Origin: Acidimicrobiaceae bacterium
Lineage (GTDB): Bacteria; Actinomycetota; Acidimicrobiia; Acidimicrobiales; Poriferisodalaceae
DNA length: 64,000 nucleotides
Reading direction: 5' to 3'
Assembly (NCBI GenBank): GCA_002721305.1
Contig: PBKA01000006.1
Span: 62,001-126,000 of the forward strand
The translations under genes and the position numbers were made by a program. Of the stretch, positions 34,318-44,384 are shown one piece after another (position 1 is the first letter of the stretch; every line of letters starts with the position of its first letter). The notes under the pieces were generated by a model. That model did no database searches. It saw nothing but the letters and a program-made list of their open reading frames with translations, and was not told the origin of the DNA.

Positions 34318-36087
34318 ATGTCAAGCGAAGATGACATGAGTGGATCAGAACCAACGGCCGGCGAAATAGCCGCGCTTCGAAGCCAGATCCGAGCGCTCGA
34401 ATCCGAAGTCGGTCTCTTGAGGAGAAAACTCGTTGACACACCAAAGCGGGTCACCACACTTGAGGAACGACTGTTGGAAACCAAGGGGCAACTCGCTCAA
34501 GCCGTCTCCCAAAATGAAAAACTTACTTTCACGCTGCGTGAAGCGAGAGAGCATATAGCAACACTTAGGGACGAAGTGGAGAAACTGACGCAACCACCCT
34601 CCGCATACGGGACTTTCATTGCATCCAACGACGACGACACGGTCGATGTTCATGTCAACGGACGGAAGGTGCGAGTCAGCCTGCACCCGGACCTCCTGGC
34701 AGAGGAACTCGATGCGGGAGCAGAGGTAGTGCTCAACGAATCGATGAATGTGGTTATGGCCCGCGAGCCGGGCAGCTCCGGGGAGGTTGTCACTCTCAAA
34801 GAAGTCCTCGCCGACGGAGAGCGTGCGCTCGTCACAGGCAGGGCTGACGAAGAACGGGTCGTTGACTTGGGTGATCACTTGAGAGAACAGACATTGAGGT
34901 CTGGTGACTCCTTACTCCTCGACGTTCGAGCAAACTTGGTGCTGGAACGACTTCCGCGCCCCGAAGTTGACGAGCTACTGCTAGAAGAAGTACCCAACGT
35001 CACCTACGACGACATAGGAGGGCTAGACGGGCAGATAGAGCAAATTACCGACGCCGTGGAACTGCCGTATTTGCATCAAGACCTGTTTCGTGAATACGAC
35101 CTGCCAGCACCCAAAGGGATACTTCTCTATGGGCCACCAGGCTGTGGGAAAACCCTCATAGCGAAAGCAGTCGCTAACTCTTTGGCGAAGAAGGTCGCGG
35201 ACGTCGCAGGTGACGGAGAAGCACAGAGCTTCTTCATAAATATCAAAGGCCCCGAGCTGCTGAACAAGTACGTAGGGGAAACTGAACGTCAAATCCGACA
35301 AATCTTTCAACGGGCTCGGGAAAAAGCCAGTGAAGGGTGGCCGGTCATCGTCTTCTTCGACGAGATGGAGTCCCTGTTTCGAACACGAGGCAGCGGAATT
35401 AGTTCAGATATGGAATCAACGGTAGTGCCACAACTGTTGGCGGAAATTGACGGGGTCGAGGGGCTGCGAAATGTGATTGTCATTGGTGCTTCAAATCGTG
35501 AAGATCTCATTGACCCCGCAATCCTCAGACCCGGTCGCTTAGATGTGAAGATCAAGATTCATCGGCCAGACGAAACAGCTGCCTCAGCAATCTTTGCGAC
35601 CTACCTGAAACAAGAGTTACCCATTGACGCTATTGAAATCGATGAGCTCGGAGGCGGCGATCCGGACAAAGCGGTCAGGGTAATGATCGAGCGAACGGTA
35701 GAGGAGATGTACCGACCCGAAGAACACAATCGCTTTCTCGAGGTCACCTACCAAAACGGTGACAAAGAGATTATGTACTTCAAGGATTTTGCCTCTGGAG
35801 CGATGATTGAAAATATTGTTCGACGTTCCAAGAAAACCGCCATTAAGCGATCTATCGCCACGGGTGGCTATGGCATTCGCTTGGATGACCTGCTCGGTTC
35901 GATCCGACAGGAATACAAGGAACACGAAGATTTGCCAAATACAACGAACCCTGATGACTGGGCAAAAATCTCGGGCAAAAAGGGTGAACGTATCGTTTTC
36001 ATTCGAACGTTGCTTAGTGCCGACGATGAATTCGACGGCGAAGGCGGTCGGGCGATCGAAAGAGTCCAGACAGGCCAATATCTCTAA
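34318..36087 (+). CDS. mpa: Proteasomal ATPase Mpa/ARC
   Basis: A 589-residue AAA ATPase that unfolds pupylated proteins for the 20S proteasome. An N-terminal coiled coil (about residues 10-90, which binds Pup) precedes tandem OB folds and one AAA domain. Walker A is GPPGCGKT (about residue 272), Walker B is [10 protein letters not shown] (about 342), and the sensor/arginine-finger region includes [11 protein letters not shown]. The C-terminus is GQYL, the tail that docks into the proteasome pocket and opens the gate. Start is the ATG at 34318, immediately after a GTG at 34315. Dop follows 28 bases later. Confidence 0.97.
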   Translation: MSSEDDMSGSEPTAGEIAALRSQIRALESEVGLLRRKLVDTPKRVTTLEERLLETKGQLAQAVSQNEKLTFTLREAREHIATLRDEVEKLTQPPSAYGTFIASNDDDTVDVHVNGRKVRVSLHPDLLAEELDAGAEVVLNESMNVVMAREPGSSGEVVTLKEVLADGERALVTGRADEERVVDLGDHLREQTLRSGDSLLLDVRANLVLERLPRPEVDELLLEEVPNVTYDDIGGLDGQIEQITDAVELPYLHQDLFREYDLPAPKGILLYGPPGCGKTLIAKAVANSLAKKVADVAGDGEAQSFFINIKGPELLNKYVGETERQIRQIFQRAREKASEGWPVIVFFDEMESLFRTRGSGISSDMESTVVPQLLAEIDGVEGLRNVIVIGASNREDLIDPAILRPGRLDVKIKIHRPDETAASAIFATYLKQELPIDAIEIDELGGGDPDKAVRVMIERTVEEMYRPEEHNRFLEVTYQNGDKEIMYFKDFASGAMIENIVRRSKKTAIKRSIATGGYGIRLDDLLGSIRQEYKEHEDLPNTTNPDDWAKISGKKGERIVFIRTLLSADDEFDGEGGRAIERVQTGQYL

Positions 36088-36115
36088 GGGTCAGCCACCC
36101 AGCTAAGGTCCATCT

Positions 36116-37609
36116 GTGGCTGTACACAAGGTTCTAGGAATCGAAACCGAATTTGGGATCCTGCATCGCAACGATGGTGAGTCCAACCCGGTGGCGGCCT
36201 CCTCGATGATTATCAATGCCTACGTCAATGGTTTCCTCGAGCGCCGCATAGGTTGGGACTTTGAAGATGAGCACCCTGGGGTTGACGCTCGGGGCTTCAA
36301 CGAGTTCGATGCGCTTGCACCTGAAATTGAGACACACCTGGTCAACGCCGTTTTAACAAACGGGGCGAGGTATTACGTCGACCACGCTCACCCGGAGTTG
36401 TCAACGCCGGAATGCACGGATGCCAAGCAATGCACGATTTACGATCGTGCCGCAGAAGAGATACTGATCCGCTCAATGGAAAAGGCAAACGAGCTGTTGC
36501 CAGATGGGGAAGAACTGGTCATACACAAGAACAACAGCGATGGAAAAGGGAACAGCTACGGGTGCCACGAAAACTACCTCGTGGACCGGGCAGTCCCTTT
36601 TGGGCGAATCGTGCAGCAGATAATGCCGTTTTTCATTTCCCGGCAAATCTTCTGCGGAGCGGGAAAGGTTGGTTCAGAAGCGCCGGGTCTGACCCATGCG
36701 GACGTTCCCTTCCAAATCACGCAACGAGCCGATTTTTTTGAGGAGGAGGTCGGGCTTGAAACGACCCTGAAGAGACCTATCGTCAATACCCGAGACGAGC
36801 CGCATGCTGACAGCAAGAAATACCGGAGACTCCACGTCATTGTCGGCGACGCGAACATGAGTGAGGTTCAGACGTATTTGAAGTTGGGCACCACTGCGAT
36901 TGTCCTCGCCATGATTGATGACGACATGGCGCCAAACGACTGTGCGTTCGAAACTCCCGTAAAGACTCTGAGAGAGATTAGCTACGACGTCGATCTCGAG
37001 ATGTCGCATCGCCTACTGAACGGTCAGAGGGCCTCGGCGCTGGACGTTCTGTGGGCCTATTACGCGGCAGCACAACTGTGGTCCGACCGATACGGATTCG
37101 AAGTTGTTGGTGGTGACGACATCGGCAACGACATCTTGCGTCAATGGCATGACGTGCTCTCTGCCCTGGAAAGCGACCCCGACTCCTTGACCGATTCCAT
37201 TGATTGGATTGCCAAACGACGGCTCTATGAAGGGTTTCAACAACGACACAACCTTGAATGGTCAGACCCCCGAATGGCTGCTCTCGACCTGCAGTATCAC
37301 GACCTTCGCCCGGACAAGGGCTTGGCAAGGCGAATAGGGCTGACCCGGGTGTCTACGGATGAACAAGTCGACAACGCAATTGGTAACCCGCCTCCGACGA
37401 CGAGGGCTTACTTTAGAGGTCGATGCCTTGAGCGATATCCCGATGCGATCGTCGCAGCTAATTGGGATTCGATGGTGTTCGACGTTGGTAGTGACCCCTT
37501 GAGGCGAGTGCCAATGCTCGAACCATTGCGAGGAACAGAGGTCCATGTCGCTAACTTGTTAGATGAATGTGACAATGCAGCGGAGCTTTTGCGGCGCTTG
37601 GGCACGTAA
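36116..37609 (+). CDS. dop: Deamidase of Pup / depupylase Dop
   Basis: A 497-residue Dop of the glutamine-synthetase-like PafA/Dop family. The ATP/Mg motif is IETEFGI at the N-terminus, the Dop-specific insertion includes WDFEDEHPGVDARGF, and the HENY and catalytic-Asp region is YYVDHAHPELSTPEC. It differs from PafA by that insertion. Dop removes Pup from substrates and, in species with Pup-Gln, deamidates Pup. As Pup here already ends in Glu, only depupylation should be needed. GTG start; the pup gene follows after about 35 bases. Confidence 0.96.
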   Translation: MAVHKVLGIETEFGILHRNDGESNPVAASSMIINAYVNGFLERRIGWDFEDEHPGVDARGFNEFDALAPEIETHLVNAVLTNGARYYVDHAHPELSTPECTDAKQCTIYDRAAEEILIRSMEKANELLPDGEELVIHKNNSDGKGNSYGCHENYLVDRAVPFGRIVQQIMPFFISRQIFCGAGKVGSEAPGLTHADVPFQITQRADFFEEEVGLETTLKRPIVNTRDEPHADSKKYRRLHVIVGDANMSEVQTYLKLGTTAIVLAMIDDDMAPNDCAFETPVKTLREISYDVDLEMSHRLLNGQRASALDVLWAYYAAAQLWSDRYGFEVVGGDDIGNDILRQWHDVLSALESDPDSLTDSIDWIAKRRLYEGFQQRHNLEWSDPRMAALDLQYHDLRPDKGLARRIGLTRVSTDEQVDNAIGNPPPTTRAYFRGRCLERYPDAIVAANWDSMVFDVGSDPLRRVPMLEPLRGTEVHVANLLDECDNAAELLRRLGT

Positions 37610-37644
37610 GGACCCCGTAGAATTGCGAGAGGTAGGAGGCATTC

Positions 37645-37836
37645 ATGGCTGAACGGGAACAGAGGCGGCGGCCGGCATCTCGATCTGATGAATCAGATGC
37701 TGAAGAGATAGATGCCGCAAATACAGGCGAGGAATTAAAGGCGGAACTTGATGACCTGCTTGATGAGATCGACGGTGTGTTAGAGAGCAATGCCGAAGAG
37801 TTTGTAAAGAACTATGTCCAAAAGGGTGGAGAGTGA
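37645..37836 (+). CDS. pup: Prokaryotic ubiquitin-like protein Pup ending in Gly-Gly-Glu
   Basis: A 63-residue Pup. The central coiled region ([19 protein letters not shown]) is followed by [15 protein letters not shown], the Mpa-binding and C-terminal parts. The last codon before TGA is GAG (Glu), not the CAG/CAA (Gln) of mycobacterial Pup, so the product is ligation-ready for PafA without deamidation. The stop overlaps the prcB start. A basic N-terminal stretch ([11 protein letters not shown]) is the disordered part that threads into Mpa. Confidence 0.97.
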   Translation: MAEREQRRRPASRSDESDAEEIDAANTGEELKAELDDLLDEIDGVLESNAEEFVKNYVQKGGE

Positions 37837-38621
37837 GCTCGATTCCATTTTTTGGCCCCGGTGAGGACCCCGGAACCGATTTCCTTACTCTCCTGAAACA
37901 TAATGGTTTAGACCCATTTCCTAACGACCTTCCGGGCTTCATCGACGCTGGGCACGCAACGACGGTCCTCGCTCTACGGTGTGCGGACGGAGTCGTCGTA
38001 GCGGGGGATCGACGAGCTACAGCTGGCCACTTGATCAGTCATCGAGACATGCAGAAGGTATTCCCAGCAGATGATCACTCAGCTGTCGCTATAGCAGGCG
38101 CCGCAGGGCCTGCTCTCCAGATGGTCCGCGTGTTTCAGCTGCAGCTGGAGTATTACGAAAAGATAGAAGGCAAGCCGTTAACGCTCGAGGGCAAGGCGAA
38201 CCAACTTGCAGAGATGCTTCGTGGAAACCTGCCACAAGCTATGCAGGGGCTCGCTGTTGTCCCAATCTTTGCAGGCTATGACGAAGCCCGCGCTACGGGA
38301 CGTCTCTTTCAGTTCGATGTGACAGGTGGTCGCTACGAAGAGCAAGACTATGCGACTAGTGGATCAGGAAGCTTGCACGCCGGAACGGTGGTGAAACTGG
38401 GATTTCAATCAGACCTGTCTACAGAAGAAGCCCTTTCACTTGCTGTCAAAGCACTGTGGCATGCCGCTGATGAAGACAGCGCAACGGGTGGCCCGGATCC
38501 AATTCGAGGAATCTATCCAGTGCTAAGCGTCATCACAGCGGATGGGTTTCGACAGCTGAGCGATGACGAATCCGGCGAGGTGTTCGCCACATTTAGAGAA
38601 GAACTCAACGGGGGGGAGTAG
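37833..38621 (+). CDS. prcB: Proteasome beta subunit PrcB
   Basis: A 262-residue beta subunit with a propeptide of about 42 residues and the mature N-terminal [17 protein letters not shown]. The catalytic nucleophile is predicted at Thr43; [21 protein letters not shown] and [11 protein letters not shown] match the family. The residue before Thr43 is Ala (GHA-T) where most PrcB have Gly, so autocleavage would be at Ala-Thr. The GTG start overlaps the pup stop by 4 bases. Assembles with PrcA as the 20S core particle. Confidence 0.96.
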   Translation: MSSIPFFGPGEDPGTDFLTLLKHNGLDPFPNDLPGFIDAGHATTVLALRCADGVVVAGDRRATAGHLISHRDMQKVFPADDHSAVAIAGAAGPALQMVRVFQLQLEYYEKIEGKPLTLEGKANQLAEMLRGNLPQAMQGLAVVPIFAGYDEARATGRLFQFDVTGGRYEEQDYATSGSGSLHAGTVVKLGFQSDLSTEEALSLAVKALWHAADEDSATGGPDPIRGIYPVLSVITADGFRQLSDDESGEVFATFREELNGGE

Positions 38622-38626
38622 CCGGT

Positions 38627-39307
38627 ATGACTATGCCCGGAATGTATGTAAGCCCTGAGCAACTTATGCAGGACAGGGCTGACTACGCCCGCAAAGGAAT
38701 CTCGCGTGGCCGTAGCCTTGCAGCTGTCGAATATCAGGGCGGTATCGCATTAGTCGCAGAAAATGCCAGCTCGACCCTTCGAAAAGTTTCGGAGATCTAC
38801 GACCGAATAGCGTTCGGCGGGGTCGGTAGATACAACGAATTTGACCAACTGAGAATTGCTGGGGTTCGCTATGCAGAACTCAAGGGCTACCAATACAGCC
38901 GAGAAGACGTAGACGCACGCAGCCTCGCGAACCAATACGCGCAAATGCTGGGCCAAATCTTCACCCACGAGATGAAGCCAATGGAAGTAGAGATTGTTGT
39001 AGCTGAGATCGACGTCGACGGTTCCGCTGAGTTATATCGAATCCAATATGACGGTACTGTCGCTGATGAGTTGCACTGGTGCTGCATCGGTGGTGATTCA
39101 GAGTCAGTTCTCGAACGACTTGCCGAAGGGTGGGCAGAGAACTTGGATCGCGATAGCGCAGTAAGACTTACAGTCAACGCGTTGGCAGGGCCGGACCGAA
39201 CAATTGGAGCTGAAGAACTTGAGGTGGCGGTTCTCGCCGCAGATAGTGGACGTCGTTGCTTCCAGAGACTCGATGATTCAGAAGTAGAAGCTATTTTGGT
39301 GCAATAG
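38627..39307 (+). CDS. prcA: Proteasome alpha subunit PrcA
   Basis: A 226-residue alpha subunit lacking a catalytic Thr. The N-terminal [20 protein letters not shown] is the gate-forming tail, and [21 protein letters not shown] starts the core. [22 protein letters not shown] is typical of actinobacterial PrcA. A GGGGGGAG run lies upstream of the ATG. It is 5 bases after prcB, and the two should be co-translated. PafA follows after about 70 bases. Confidence 0.95.
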   Translation: MTMPGMYVSPEQLMQDRADYARKGISRGRSLAAVEYQGGIALVAENASSTLRKVSEIYDRIAFGGVGRYNEFDQLRIAGVRYAELKGYQYSREDVDARSLANQYAQMLGQIFTHEMKPMEVEIVVAEIDVDGSAELYRIQYDGTVADELHWCCIGGDSESVLERLAEGWAENLDRDSAVRLTVNALAGPDRTIGAEELEVAVLAADSGRRCFQRLDDSEVEAILVQ

Positions 39308-39378
39308 CTGTATTTCGGGAAACTCGATCCCAACGTCGGTTTACATCGAGAGTGTGTTCTAGAGATACGGTGTCCTTC

Positions 39379-40740
39379 GTGCAGCGAAGAATCATGGGCC
39401 TAGAGAACGAGTATGGGGTCACGTGCACCATTCGCGGGCAGCGCCGGCTGAGCCCCGACGAGGTGGCTAGGTATCTTTTTCGGCGAGTCGTCTCATGGGG
39501 ACGTTCAAGCAACGTGTTTCTGGCAAACGGCGCCCGGTTATATCTAGATGTCGGTTCGCATCCGGAATACGCGACACCTGAATGCGATTCGGTTTATGAG
39601 GTCGTCTGTCACGACCGCGCGGGCGAGCGAATCCTAGAGCGTCTGGTCGAAAACGCGGAGGAGCGTCTCGCTGAGGAAGGCATCACCGGCAGCACCATCT
39701 ACCTGTTCAAAAACAACACGGATAGCGCCGGTAACAGCTACGGCTGTCACGAAAACTACTTAACGAGCCGCCGCGATGATTTTTCCAATTACGCGGAAGT
39801 GCTCATTCCTTTCCTCGTATCGAGACAAATCTATACAGGAGCTGGAAAGGTCCTGCAGAGCGCCCGTGGGGCCATGTACAGCATCGCTCAACGGGCAGAA
39901 CACATTTGGGAAGGCGTCTCAAGCGCTACAACGCGAAGCCGACCAATCATTAACACTCGAGATGAACCGCATGCCGACGCTGAGCGTTACAGACGTTTGC
40001 ACGTCATTGTCGGCGATTCCAACATGAGCGAATACACCTCGTTCTTGAAGGTAGGCGCGACAGCGCTGCTGTTGAGAATGATGGAAGACCCCGCAGTAAT
40101 TCTCCGGGACTTGACACTTGAGAACCCGATTCGAGCAATTCGAGAGATTAGTCACGACATTACGTGTCGACGCCGGGTCCGCTTGGCTAACGGCAGAGAG
40201 GCAAGTGCCTTCGAAATCCAGTCTGAATACCTTGAACGCGCACAACGCTTCGCAGATAGAAATGAACTCAATCCAGAAGAGAAACGAGCCTTGGCAATGT
40301 GGGAGCACTGCATGCAGGCAATCGAACAAGACCCTTTGACTCTTGATCGCGAAGTGGATTGGGTAATTAAGTACCACCTTCTGGAACGCTACAAAACCAA
40401 ACACAATTTGGAATTAGGTGACCCAAGAGCGGCTCTCCTGGACCTTCAGTACCACGATGTCAACCAGACCCGAGGAGTTTTCTACTTGATGCAGCGAAAC
40501 GGTCTAGTCGAACGGATTCTTGACGACGCTGACATTGAGACAGCAGTGGACCAGCCGCCGCAAACCACCAGAGCTCGGTTGCGGGGGGAATTCGTTCGTC
40601 AAGCCAAGGAGAAGAAGCGCGACTACACAGTCGATTGGGTCCACCTCAAGTTAAACGACCAGGCACAACGGACAGTCCTGTGTAAGGATCCGTTCCTTGC
40701 CCATGATGAACGCGTCGATGCCTTGATCGAGTCGTTGTAG
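39379..40740 (+). CDS. pafA: Pup-protein ligase PafA
   Basis: A 453-residue PafA, which links the Pup C-terminal Glu to substrate lysines with [19 protein letters not shown] opens the protein, and the family core shows [35 protein letters not shown] and [20 protein letters not shown]. The frame runs upstream to 39352, but homologues start at this Met-Gln-Arg-Arg, so the GTG at 39379 is used. In Mycobacterium pafB and pafC follow; here a DUF3866 gene does. Confidence 0.96.
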   Translation: MQRRIMGLENEYGVTCTIRGQRRLSPDEVARYLFRRVVSWGRSSNVFLANGARLYLDVGSHPEYATPECDSVYEVVCHDRAGERILERLVENAEERLAEEGITGSTIYLFKNNTDSAGNSYGCHENYLTSRRDDFSNYAEVLIPFLVSRQIYTGAGKVLQSARGAMYSIAQRAEHIWEGVSSATTRSRPIINTRDEPHADAERYRRLHVIVGDSNMSEYTSFLKVGATALLLRMMEDPAVILRDLTLENPIRAIREISHDITCRRRVRLANGREASAFEIQSEYLERAQRFADRNELNPEEKRALAMWEHCMQAIEQDPLTLDREVDWVIKYHLLERYKTKHNLELGDPRAALLDLQYHDVNQTRGVFYLMQRNGLVERILDDADIETAVDQPPQTTRARLRGEFVRQAKEKKRDYTVDWVHLKLNDQAQRTVLCKDPFLAHDERVDALIESL

Positions 40741-40749
40741 GACACGATC

Positions 40750-41733
40750 ATGCCGCGCTTCTCTTCAAGAACAGTTGACTGCATTGTGGACGAGCGGGAC
40801 GGTTTACAGAAGGTAATTCTTGACGACGGCTCAACGGCGTACTGCCTCGCCGACTTAATCGGAGCAGTGAGAGCAGGCGATCATGTTGTGGTGAATACAA
40901 CCGCCGTGGACCTCGACCTCGGTACCGGAGGATCCCACGTCATCCATTGGATAACTGACCCAGAGGGCAACTCGGAACTCCGACCGGGCCGCATTATCAA
41001 AGCAAGGTACCTTTCAGAACAGACAGAGGTTGATCCTCATGTATCGACTCGCCTCGACCTGAATGGCGCCAGGGTCCTACTTTGCGTATTGCATAGCCAC
41101 CTCGGAGCAGTGGCGGCAGGAATGAATTCTCCCGATTTGGGCTATCTCATGACAGATCAAGCTGCGCTTCCTCTCGCCCTAAGTGACCTGGTAGCCGATT
41201 TAAGGAGACGCAACCTGCTGGGCTTGACAGTTACCGCAGGCCAAGCGTTTGGTGGAGACCTCGAAGCCATCAACGTTGCATCTGGTATAGCCGCTCTTCT
41301 CGACAACAATCACAGCAAGGTTGTGGTTAGTGCGGGCCCAGGCCATGTTGGGACAGGTTTAGGTCTAGGGTTTTCTTCGTTGGAGCTCGCTGGTCACGCA
41401 GCCACGCTGTCAGCTTTGGGCGCTGAGGTGGCAGTCTGTGTCAGGGCATCGGACGTCGATCCCCGAGAACGACACAACGGCGTAAGTCACCACATGAAAA
41501 CGATCCTAGAAGCCACGCCAACTTCCATTGACGTCCCGATTCCCCACGGGGTAGAGAGCTCGTGGATCACGTCGCTAAACCACCGACCATGTTCGATCGA
41601 GCCGATCGACATCGCAGCAGCACTTGACGGTTCGGTGATTACGCTTGAGACGATGGGTAGACCGCTAACAGACGATGCCCTCGCTTGCTCATATGTGGGC
41701 GCTTCGGTTGCGTGGCTGATGGGGACTACTTGA
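40750..41733 (+). CDS. DUF3866 family protein
   Basis: A 327-residue protein of the actinobacterial DUF3866 family, unknown function. Characteristic segments are GYLMTDQAALPLALSDLVADL, LTVTAGQAFGGDLEAINV, SAGPGHVGTGLGLGFSSLE and the GVSHHMKT block. The glycine-rich GPGHVGTG loop suggests nucleotide or phosphate binding; that is inference. It starts 9 bases after pafA and precedes signal peptidase, so it belongs to the proteasome transcript here. Confidence 0.82.
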   Translation: MPRFSSRTVDCIVDERDGLQKVILDDGSTAYCLADLIGAVRAGDHVVVNTTAVDLDLGTGGSHVIHWITDPEGNSELRPGRIIKARYLSEQTEVDPHVSTRLDLNGARVLLCVLHSHLGAVAAGMNSPDLGYLMTDQAALPLALSDLVADLRRRNLLGLTVTAGQAFGGDLEAINVASGIAALLDNNHSKVVVSAGPGHVGTGLGLGFSSLELAGHAATLSALGAEVAVCVRASDVDPRERHNGVSHHMKTILEATPTSIDVPIPHGVESSWITSLNHRPCSIEPIDIAAALDGSVITLETMGRPLTDDALACSYVGASVAWLMGTT

Positions 41734-41753
41734 CGGGCGAGAAGAGGCTACAG

Positions 41754-42302
41754 ATGAATCTTGTTGTGAGATTAAGGGCGTTCAACTGGCGACCTGCTCG
41801 TGAATGGGTATTGATTATCGCAGTTGCACTTTTGGCTGCATTCACCCTGCGTCTCACACTGATTCAAACGTATTTCATCCCGTCGGAGTCGATGCATCCG
41901 ACATTGGTTGTTGACGACCGCGTCATGGTCTACAAGCTCGCTTTCACCCTAGGAAATGTTGAACGAGGAGACCTGGTCGTGTTCAACAGGCCACCGAATC
42001 TAGAGAGCACCGAATTAAAGGATTTCGTTAAGCGGGTCGTCGGACTTGAGGGAGAGACGATAGGAGCCCGAGGAGGAGTCGTCTTGGTTGACGGGAGGCC
42101 CTTAGACGAACCGTACCTCTTGACCGGTGTTGATACTGCAGACTTCGAGGAAAGAGTGGTGCCCGAAGACCATGTCTTCGTCATGGGTGATAACCGTTAC
42201 AACAGCCGCGACAGTCGATTCTTCGGATCAATCCACAAAGACCTACTTGTTGGCGAAGTTTTTTTGCGCATTTGGCCGATCAAAGGCATCGGTAGACCTT
42301 GA
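41754..42302 (+). CDS. lepB: Signal peptidase I
   Basis: A 182-residue type I signal peptidase with one N-terminal transmembrane helix (WVLIIAVALLAAFTLRLTLI) and the catalytic domain outside the membrane. The Ser is in FIPSESMHPT (about residue 46) and the Lys in FVKRVVG (about 93); FVMGDNRYNSRDSR is box E. The longer frame to 41685 overlaps DUF3866. GAGG precedes the ATG at 41754. The gene lies near tatB/tatC, so secretion functions cluster here. It converges with a GDPD gene one base away. Confidence 0.92.
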   Translation: MNLVVRLRAFNWRPAREWVLIIAVALLAAFTLRLTLIQTYFIPSESMHPTLVVDDRVMVYKLAFTLGNVERGDLVVFNRPPNLESTELKDFVKRVVGLEGETIGARGGVVLVDGRPLDEPYLLTGVDTADFEERVVPEDHVFVMGDNRYNSRDSRFFGSIHKDLLVGEVFLRIWPIKGIGRP

Positions 42303-42303
42303 C

Positions 42304-43014
42304 CTAGACGGCTTCATCGAATCCGGTTTGCAACCTATCCACGTGATCGCTGTGCACACCATCAATACCCATCCGGACAAGATCTCTGATTATGCGGACA
42401 TGCTGGGCGTCCCAAGCGATGCAGTATCGATTGAAACGATGGAAAAGCGTGGTCAAACCGCCAGTCCAGTCGCTGTGATGAAGGTTGACTGCGTCAACCC
42501 CAGCTGTTGCAAGCTCTGCCGCATGACGTTCAGGTCCCTGCTTCATGAGTTTCAGCCGTGTCGAATTAACTAACTTGCCAACAGTCAAGTCACGCCAACC
42601 GGCGATGACCAGTGGGTCCGGATGACATAGCCACAGCCGGGTCTCCGCATTGAACATGCGACTGACCGACAGCACAGGTTCCACAGCCCGAAGATCCTTA
42701 ATATCTATCGATAGTTCGAAGTCAGTTCCACATGTCTTGTACAGATTTTCCAGCGTCGGTATGTGCCCAGGTAGCTCATCTTGAGACATCTTGACAATTG
42801 ATCTCCGCCGAATGCCAGTTCTGACGCTTCCATCATGGTCAAGTACTGGTACGCCCTCTTTTGATAGCCACACATCGGTCTCAAGTCCGGTAGCTCCGAG
42901 ACGCAGCGCCAGTTCGAACGCGTTCAACGTGTTCTCTGGGGCGTGGGCTCGTGCCCCCCGGTGAGCAAAGCGCACAGGAGGGTGTCGAAGCGAAGGAAGT
43001 CGCTGTTGCACCAT
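42304..43014 (-). CDS. Glycerophosphodiester phosphodiesterase (GDPD) family protein
   Basis: A 236-residue GDPD TIM barrel, the second in this window. Motifs: RFAHRGARAHAPENTL, LETDVWLSKEGVPVLDHDG, and LSIDIKD near the middle. The C-terminal WDAQHVRIIRDLVRMGIDGVHSD closes the barrel. It shares only the family core with the GDPD at 9159-9926, so the two are paralogues rather than recent duplicates. The ATG at 43014 avoids overlap with the divergent small membrane gene; the frame itself reaches 43086. Confidence 0.87.
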   Translation of the reverse strand: MVQQRLPSLRHPPVRFAHRGARAHAPENTLNAFELALRLGATGLETDVWLSKEGVPVLDHDGSVRTGIRRRSIVKMSQDELPGHIPTLENLYKTCGTDFELSIDIKDLRAVEPVLSVSRMFNAETRLWLCHPDPLVIAGWRDLTVGKLVNSTRLKLMKQGPERHAAELATAGVDAVNLHHSDWTGGLTTLFHRFNRYCIAWDAQHVRIIRDLVRMGIDGVHSDHVDRLQTGFDEAV

Positions 43015-43061
43015 CTGATCATTCTTCAAACTAAACGACTCCGCAAGAAACGCCCTAACGT

Positions 43062-43334
43062 GTGCTTGTGGCAGTTCTCGGTGCAACCGCAGCGCTAGTG
43101 ATTCTCGCTTTGGGAATCCTTCTCTGGCGAGTTGCAGCGATTGTCCAAGAGGAGGTCAGGAAATCGCTCTCGAGTCTTGACAATGCTGGATCCGCATTGA
43201 GAGAAGTATCAACCCAAAGCGACCGTGCCCACGAGCACATCGAAAGAATCGCTGGTGTGCGTTTGAGGCGGATGTTTGTCTCTCTCATCTCAAGGTCTGG
43301 TCGCCGTCGCCGCTCACCGCTTTCGAGCACCTAG
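43062..43334 (+). CDS. Small membrane protein with a coiled region
   Basis: A 90-residue protein with one N-terminal transmembrane helix (VAVLGATAALVILALGILLW) followed by a helical stretch (VQEEVRKSLSSLDNAGSALREV) and a basic tail. The pattern resembles DUF948-type or Tat-accessory proteins, but I do not claim the family. It lies just upstream of tatB, divergent from the GDPD gene. GTG start at 43062; a second GTG two codons later is equally possible. Confidence 0.55.
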   Translation: MLVAVLGATAALVILALGILLWRVAAIVQEEVRKSLSSLDNAGSALREVSTQSDRAHEHIERIAGVRLRRMFVSLISRSGRRRRSPLSST

Positions 43335-43344
43335 CCTCAGTTCT

Positions 43345-43605
43345 GTGAATCTGACTCCCAATGAGGTTCTAATCATCAGTTTGGTGGCTCTGGTTGCGCT
43401 TGGACCAAAACAACTGCCACAAGTTGCGCGACAACTAGCAAAGGGAACAGCGCAACTTCGACGTTTCAGCTCACAAATCAAAATGGAGTTCGAGTCGGCG
43501 ATAGACGACGTGGTAGCAGACTCTCATGGGCGTGACTTGGAACGACAACAAGTGGAGTCGACAGACGAGAACGAAGATGGGACGGCCACCGGAGAAGAGG
43601 AGTGA
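43345..43605 (+). CDS. tatB: Twin-arginine translocase TatA/TatB family protein
   Basis: 86 residues: a short N-terminal helix (NEVLIISLVALVAL), the hinge LGPKQLP, an amphipathic helix (QVARQLAKGTAQLRRFSSQI) and an acidic tail. LGP-x-x-LP resembles TatB more than TatA, but in actinobacteria one protein can take both roles. The frame opens earlier, but the GTG at 43345 gives the standard N-terminus. It overlaps tatC by 4 bases; together they form the Tat translocase that exports folded proteins. Confidence 0.8.
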   Translation: MNLTPNEVLIISLVALVALGPKQLPQVARQLAKGTAQLRRFSSQIKMEFESAIDDVVADSHGRDLERQQVESTDENEDGTATGEEE

Positions 43606-44384
43606 GGTTTCGGCGGCGAACTAATCCAGCGCCGCAGTCGTTCTGGGACCATTTAGTGGAACTTCGTGGTCGACTAATAGTCAGTGCCGTCGCCATAGGC
43701 ATGGGTGCAGTCGCAGGCTTGTTTCTGTACGACTGGTTGCTCGATAACTTTTTCCTGCCCCCGTATTGCAGAGTTCTTGAGTCTCAAGGCATTGACCGCG
43801 CATGCACTTTGGTCATTACCGAACCGCTTGATGGCTTTAAGACGCGGATACGTGTATCCCTATACATTGGCTTTGTTCTCGCCATGCCCGTCCTGTTATG
43901 GAATCTCTGGCGATTCATCACACCGGCGCTCAACAGACGAGAAAGGCGTTATGCCCTGCCATTCGTGTTGAGCGGGCTGCTGCTCTTCGCGTGTGGGGCA
44001 GTTCTCGCCTACATGACATTCGAAAGAGCGCTTGACTTTCTCATCTCTTTTGGGGGCGAGTCGGTTGACCCGCTGTTTTCACCGGGGGCGTATCTCGGAT
44101 TGATCACCTACATGATGGTCGCCTTTGGCATCGGCTTCGAATTTCCCGTTTTACTGATATTTCTTCAAATTGCAGGTGTGGTGTCACCTTCACGGCTGAG
44201 CGCATTGCGTCGATTCGCCATCGTCGGCATCGTTGTAGCGGCGGCGATCATTACACCTTCAGGGGATCCAGTGTCCCTGGCAGCACTATCGATCCCGATG
44301 TATATATTTTTCGAACTGTCAATCGTGGTAGGACGTTATCTCCAACGATCTCAGCGCCCTTCCGCGTTGCCTCCAGGACGATGA
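43602..44384 (+). CDS. tatC: Sec-independent protein translocase TatC
   Basis: A 260-residue polytopic protein with six transmembrane helices. The N-terminal FWDHLVELRGRLIVSA is the conserved TatC motif that binds twin-arginine signal peptides, and FGIGFEFPVLLIFLQ, with ITPSGDPVSLAALSIPMY, matches the later helices. GTG start overlaps tatB. The stop overlaps the helicase start (ATGA), giving the order tatB-tatC-helY known from Mycobacterium. Confidence 0.94.
   Translation: MRFRRRTNPAPQSFWDHLVELRGRLIVSAVAIGMGAVAGLFLYDWLLDNFFLPPYCRVLESQGIDRACTLVITEPLDGFKTRIRVSLYIGFVLAMPVLLWNLWRFITPALNRRERRYALPFVLSGLLLFACGAVLAYMTFERALDFLISFGGESVDPLFSPGAYLGLITYMMVAFGIGFEFPVLLIFLQIAGVVSPSRLSALRRFAIVGIVVAAAIITPSGDPVSLAALSIPMYIFFELSIVVGRYLQRSQRPSALPPGR

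Noticed and set aside
34345-34878. A 177-codon reverse-strand frame inside mpa
   Set aside because: It is antisense to the coiled-coil and OB region of Mpa, whose family match is certain. The translation has no recognisable feature.
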